From Citrobacter portucalensis (GTDB taxonomy: Bacteria; Pseudomonadota; Gammaproteobacteria; Enterobacterales; Enterobacteriaceae): DNA of 64,000 nucleotides. The stretch covers positions 1 through 64,000 of the forward strand of contig NZ_MVFY01000006.1 in assembly GCF_002042885.1 (NCBI RefSeq), read 5' to 3'. Below are positions 61,239 to 64,000 of this stretch, in pieces (the stretch's first letter is position 1; every line of letters begins with the position of its first letter). The notes beneath the pieces were generated by a model, which saw only the letters and a program-made list of their open reading frames with translations, was not told the origin of the DNA and did no database searches. A program made the translations under genes and the position numbers.

Positions 61239-62039
61239 TTACAGACCTTTAATATTTTCCGCTTCTAACTCGTTGAAGTATTTCAGCGTCTTCACTTTCA
61301 GTTCCATGGTGGAAGGCTCATCGCAGACCACAACGGCTTTTGGATGCAACTGCAGGCAGCTGATGGTCCACATGTGGTTAACGTTGCCTTCAACGGCGGC
61401 TTGCAGCGCCTGTGCTTTCTGGTGGCCCAGAACCAGGATCATCACTTCTTCAGCATCCAGCAGGGTGCCCACGCCAACGGTCAGCGCATATTTAGGCACC
61501 TGGCTTACGTCGCCGTCAAAGAAGCGTGAGTTAGCAACACGTGTGTCGTGAGTCAGCGTTTTGATGCGGGTACGGGAAGCCAAAGAGGAAGCTGGCTCGT
61601 TGAACGCGATGTGACCATCGTTGCCTACACCGCCCATAAACAGGTGGATTTTACCGTAAGAACGGATTTTTTCTTCATACTGACGGCATTCTGCATCAAT
61701 ATCCGGCGCGTTACCATTGAGGAGGTTGATGTTTTCTGCTGGAATATCAACGTGATCAAAGAAATTGCGGTGCATAAAGCTGTGGTAGCTTTCCGGATGC
61801 TCTTTCGGCAGGCCAACATATTCGTCCATGTTGAACGTAACAACATGCTTGAAGCTCACCTGGCCCGCTTTGTGCATTTCAACCAATGCTTTATAAGCTG
61901 TCAGCGGAGTACCGCCAGTCGGCAGGCCCAGAACGAACGGACGATCTGCCGTTGGTTTGAACGCGTTAATACGGTTAACGATATGGCGAGCAGCCCATTT
62001 GCCGACTTGTTCAGCGGTATTCAGGGGGATCAGTCTCAT
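61239..62039 (-). CDS. nagB: Glucosamine-6-phosphate deaminase NagB
   Basis: 266-residue allosteric hexameric isomerase/deaminase forming fructose-6-P and ammonia. Conserved stretches [15 protein letters not shown] (residues 34-48), NMDEYVGL with the catalytic Asp, [14 protein letters not shown] with the catalytic His. First gene of nagBACD, divergent from nagE with shared NagC/CRP control. Confidence 0.97.
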   Translation of the reverse strand: MRLIPLNTAEQVGKWAARHIVNRINAFKPTADRPFVLGLPTGGTPLTAYKALVEMHKAGQVSFKHVVTFNMDEYVGLPKEHPESYHSFMHRNFFDHVDIPAENINLLNGNAPDIDAECRQYEEKIRSYGKIHLFMGGVGNDGHIAFNEPASSLASRTRIKTLTHDTRVANSRFFDGDVSQVPKYALTVGVGTLLDAEEVMILVLGHQKAQALQAAVEGNVNHMWTISCLQLHPKAVVVCDEPSTMELKVKTLKYFNELEAENIKGL

Positions 62040-62136
62040 TCTTCACCTCAAAAGTAAAAGTAAGCAGTTGGCGGATTGAGTCTCTGTGCAGTAATAAGCG
62101 TAACCTGGTTTTGCATCGGTAAGGATCAATCCGTTT

Positions 62137-62160
62137 CGATTTTTTGAATGATAAAATAAG
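62137..62160. promoter_or_regulatory. NagC operator near nagB
   Basis: An A/T-rich NagC-type box with TTTTTTGAAT and GATAAAATAAG, about 98 bases before the nagB ATG and 96 bases from the nagE-side box. Matches the position of the nagB operator in E. coli; sequence agreement is partial. Confidence 0.55.
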
Positions 62161-62204
62161 TTTTCCTGGTTAGCCAGTGAAAGGGAGGGTTAATAACGAT
62201 ATTT

Positions 62205-62220
62205 GGTGACTGGAATCACA
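62205..62220. promoter_or_regulatory. CRP site between nagB and nagE
   Basis: GGTGA-CTGGAA-TCACA matches nine of ten core positions of the CRP consensus. It lies between the two NagC boxes, as in E. coli, where CRP-cAMP activates both divergent promoters. Confidence 0.75.
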
Positions 62221-62231
62221 AAAAACACGCG

Positions 62232-62257
62232 TTTAATTTGCGATACGAATTAATTTT
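62232..62257. promoter_or_regulatory. NagC operator near nagE
   Basis: TTAATT-TGCGATACG-AATTAA, an almost perfect palindrome matching the E. coli nagE operator as I recall it. Paired with the nagB-side box it would let NagC loop the DNA and repress both genes. Confidence 0.75.
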
Positions 62258-62381
62258 TCACACACTCTGAATGTAGATGAATGGTTAATATCGTTGTTCC
62301 AGAATCTTGCTGTCAGGAATGGTCGCACAATAAAAATATGGCTTCAAAGAAGCCTAATCGGGGTCTCGTAGGGGGAATAAA

Positions 62382-64000
62382 ATGAATATTTTAGGTTTTT
62401 TCCAGCGGCTGGGTAGGGCGTTACAGCTCCCCATCGCTGTGCTGCCAGTCGCGGCACTGCTGCTGCGATTCGGCCAACCAGATTTACTTAACGTACCCTT
62501 CATCGCGCAAGCGGGTGGGGCCATCTTTGATAACCTCGCGTTAATTTTTGCGATCGGTGTTGCTTCCAGCTGGTCAAAAGACAGCGCAGGTGCAGCAGCG
62601 CTGGCAGGTGCGGTCGGTTATTTCATATTGACCAAAGCAATGGTTACCATTAACCCTGCAATCAATATGGGCGTGCTGGCTGGTATCATCACCGGTCTGG
62701 TCGGCGGTGCCGTGTATAACCGCTGGTCTGGTATCAAACTGCCTGACTTCCTGAGCTTCTTTGGCGGCAAACGCTTTGTGCCGATCGCCACTGGCTTCTT
62801 CTGTCTGGTGCTGGCTGCTATCTTCGGTTACGTATGGCCGCCGGTACAGAACGCCATCCATGCGGGTGGTGAGTGGATCGTGGGCGCTGGCGCGCTGGGT
62901 TCCGGTATCTTTGGTTTCATCAACCGTCTGCTGATCCCAACCGGTCTGCATCAGGTGCTGAACACCATCGCCTGGTTCCAGATTGGCGAATTTACTAACG
63001 CTGCAGGTACCGTATTCCACGGTGACATCAACCGCTTCTACGCGGGTGACGGCACTGCGGGTATGTTCATGTCTGGCTTCTTCCCAATCATGATGTTTGG
63101 TCTGCCGGGTGCGGCGCTGGCGATGTACTTCGCGGCTCCGAAAGCACGTCGTCCGATGGTTGGCGGTATGCTGCTGTCCGTTGCGATCACCGCGTTCCTG
63201 ACCGGTGTTACCGAGCCGCTGGAATTCCTGTTCATGTTCCTGGCTCCACTGCTGTACCTCCTGCACGCACTGTTAACGGGTATCAGCCTGTTCGTTGCAA
63301 CACTGCTGGGGATCCACGCAGGCTTCTCCTTCTCCGCAGGTGCTATCGACTACGTGTTGATGTACAACCTGCCAGCAGCAAGTAAGAACGTCTGGATGCT
63401 GGTGGTGATGGGTCTGGTGTTCTTCGTTATCTACTTTGTGCTGTTCAGCGCGGTTATTCGTATGTTTAACCTGAAAACGCCGGGCCGCGAAGATAAAGAA
63501 GACGATATCGTTACTGAAGAAGCCAACAGCAACACTGAAGAAGGTTTGGCTCAACTGGCAACCAACTACATTGCAGCGGTTGGCGGTACTGATAACCTGA
63601 AAGCGATTGATGCCTGTATCACTCGTCTGCGTCTGACCGTTGCCGACTCCGGTCGCGTAAACGATGCGATGTGTAAGCGTTTAGGTGCATCTGGAGTAGT
63701 TAAGCTGAACAAGCAAACTATCCAGGTCATCGTGGGTGCGAAAGCCGAATCCATCGGCGACGAAATGAAGAAAGTTGTCGCGCGTGGTCCGGTGGCAGCA
63801 GCATCTGGTGAAAGTGCGCCAGCAGCAGCGGCCCCAGTAGCAAAACCGCAGGCTGTAGCGAATGCAGTCACCGTTGAAGCGCTGGTTTCTCCGATTACTG
63901 GTGACGTAGTTGCGCTGGAACAGGTTCCTGATGAAGCCTTCGCCAGCAAAGCAGTAGGCGACGGCGTGGCAGTGAAACCAACGGATAAAATCGTGGTTGC
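62382..64000 (+). CDS. nagE: N-acetylglucosamine-specific PTS permease NagE (EIICBA), partial
   Basis: The first 539 codons are in the window; the frame is open to the right edge and about 110 residues of the EIIA end are missing compared with the 648-residue E. coli protein. The membrane EIIC domain (about residues 1-370, with GIHAGFSFSAGAIDY and TGVTEPLEFLFMF) is followed by EIIB with the phospho-cysteine C412 in AIDACITRLRL, an Ala/Pro-rich linker (about 470-490), and the start of EIIA (SPITGDVVALEQVPDEAFA). Imports and phosphorylates GlcNAc. Ribosome site AGGGGGA before the ATG at 62382. Confidence 0.97.
   Translation, partial: MNILGFFQRLGRALQLPIAVLPVAALLLRFGQPDLLNVPFIAQAGGAIFDNLALIFAIGVASSWSKDSAGAAALAGAVGYFILTKAMVTINPAINMGVLAGIITGLVGGAVYNRWSGIKLPDFLSFFGGKRFVPIATGFFCLVLAAIFGYVWPPVQNAIHAGGEWIVGAGALGSGIFGFINRLLIPTGLHQVLNTIAWFQIGEFTNAAGTVFHGDINRFYAGDGTAGMFMSGFFPIMMFGLPGAALAMYFAAPKARRPMVGGMLLSVAITAFLTGVTEPLEFLFMFLAPLLYLLHALLTGISLFVATLLGIHAGFSFSAGAIDYVLMYNLPAASKNVWMLVVMGLVFFVIYFVLFSAVIRMFNLKTPGREDKEDDIVTEEANSNTEEGLAQLATNYIAAVGGTDNLKAIDACITRLRLTVADSGRVNDAMCKRLGASGVVKLNKQTIQVIVGAKAESIGDEMKKVVARGPVAAASGESAPAAAAPVAKPQAVANAVTVEALVSPITGDVVALEQVPDEAFASKAVGDGVAVKPTDKIVV

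Noticed and set aside
62574-63266. 230-codon minus-strand frame opposite nagE
   Set aside because: Shadow of the highly biased nagE coding sequence; Gln/His/Arg-rich composition without any motif.
63595-63611. Suspected frameshift in nagE at the A run before the EIIB cysteine
   Set aside because: On recount the codons CTG AAA GCG ATT GAT stay in frame with the ATG at 62382, and the frame is open to the window edge.

Overview
The window is a 64 kb chromosomal segment of a member of the Enterobacteriaceae. Gene order and protein sequence follow the Escherichia coli/Salmonella backbone from ahpC to nagE (about minute 13.5 to 15 of the E. coli map) almost gene for gene. Presence of cobD beside cobC (absent from E. 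coli K-12), a TorD/DmsABC-like operon after ahpF, and the detail of proteins such as TatE point to Citrobacter (C. freundii group) as the most likely source, with Salmonella or another close relative as the alternative. Genus is an inference; no 16S gene or database search was available. All comparisons with E. coli or Salmonella are from memory.

Layout. 0-4.6 kb: a YbdO-type LysR regulator, periplasmic disulfide isomerase dsbG, and the alkyl hydroperoxide reductase ahpCF; an OxyR-type site and a terminated leader lie between dsbG and ahpC. 4.7-8.9 kb: accessory four-gene operon for a Tat-exported molybdoenzyme (chaperone, catalytic subunit, Fe-S subunit, membrane anchor). 9-12.7 kb: uspG, rnk with its leader attenuator, an accessory alpha/beta hydrolase plus flavin-reductase pair, and RNase I. 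12.8-22.2 kb: anaerobic citrate fermentation, with citCDEFXGT on the minus strand divergent from the dpiBA sensor/regulator pair. 22.3-29.1 kb: dcuC, pagP, cspE, crcB, ybeM, tatE, lipA, lipB and ybeD. 29.2-35.5 kb: the rod-shape/elongation cluster dacA, rlpA, mrdB, mrdA with rlmH and rsfS. 35.8-42.4 kb: cobC/cobD, nadD, holA, lptE, leuS. 42.6-50.3 kb: ybeL, rihA, the gltIJKL glutamate/aspartate transporter with the SroC small RNA, lnt and corC. 50.4-54.9 kb: ybeY, ybeZ, miaB, ubiF. 55.0-55.8 kb: a seven-tRNA operon (Met, Leu, Gln, Gln, Met, Gln, Gln). 56-64 kb: asnB and the amino-sugar regulon nagDCAB divergent from nagE, which runs off the right edge.

Functional threads. Several loci belong to anaerobic life: citrate uptake by succinate antiport (citT), citrate cleavage by the lyase and its prosthetic-group enzymes, C4-dicarboxylate export (dcuC, with a near-perfect FNR box), and the molybdoenzyme that probably takes electrons from the quinol pool. 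A second thread is envelope biogenesis (PBP2/RodA/PBP5/RlpA, LptE, Lnt, PagP). A third is translation (tRNA array, leuS, miaB, rlmH, rsfS, ybeY).

Most of the window is conserved core. The parts that merit a second look are the OxyR-site/terminator leader upstream of ahpC, the molybdoenzyme operon of unknown substrate, the chloroperoxidase-like/flavin-reductase pair, the intrinsic terminator inside nagBA, and the cobD/nadD antisense overlap. I found no CRISPR array, prophage, transposase gene or toxin-antitoxin pair.
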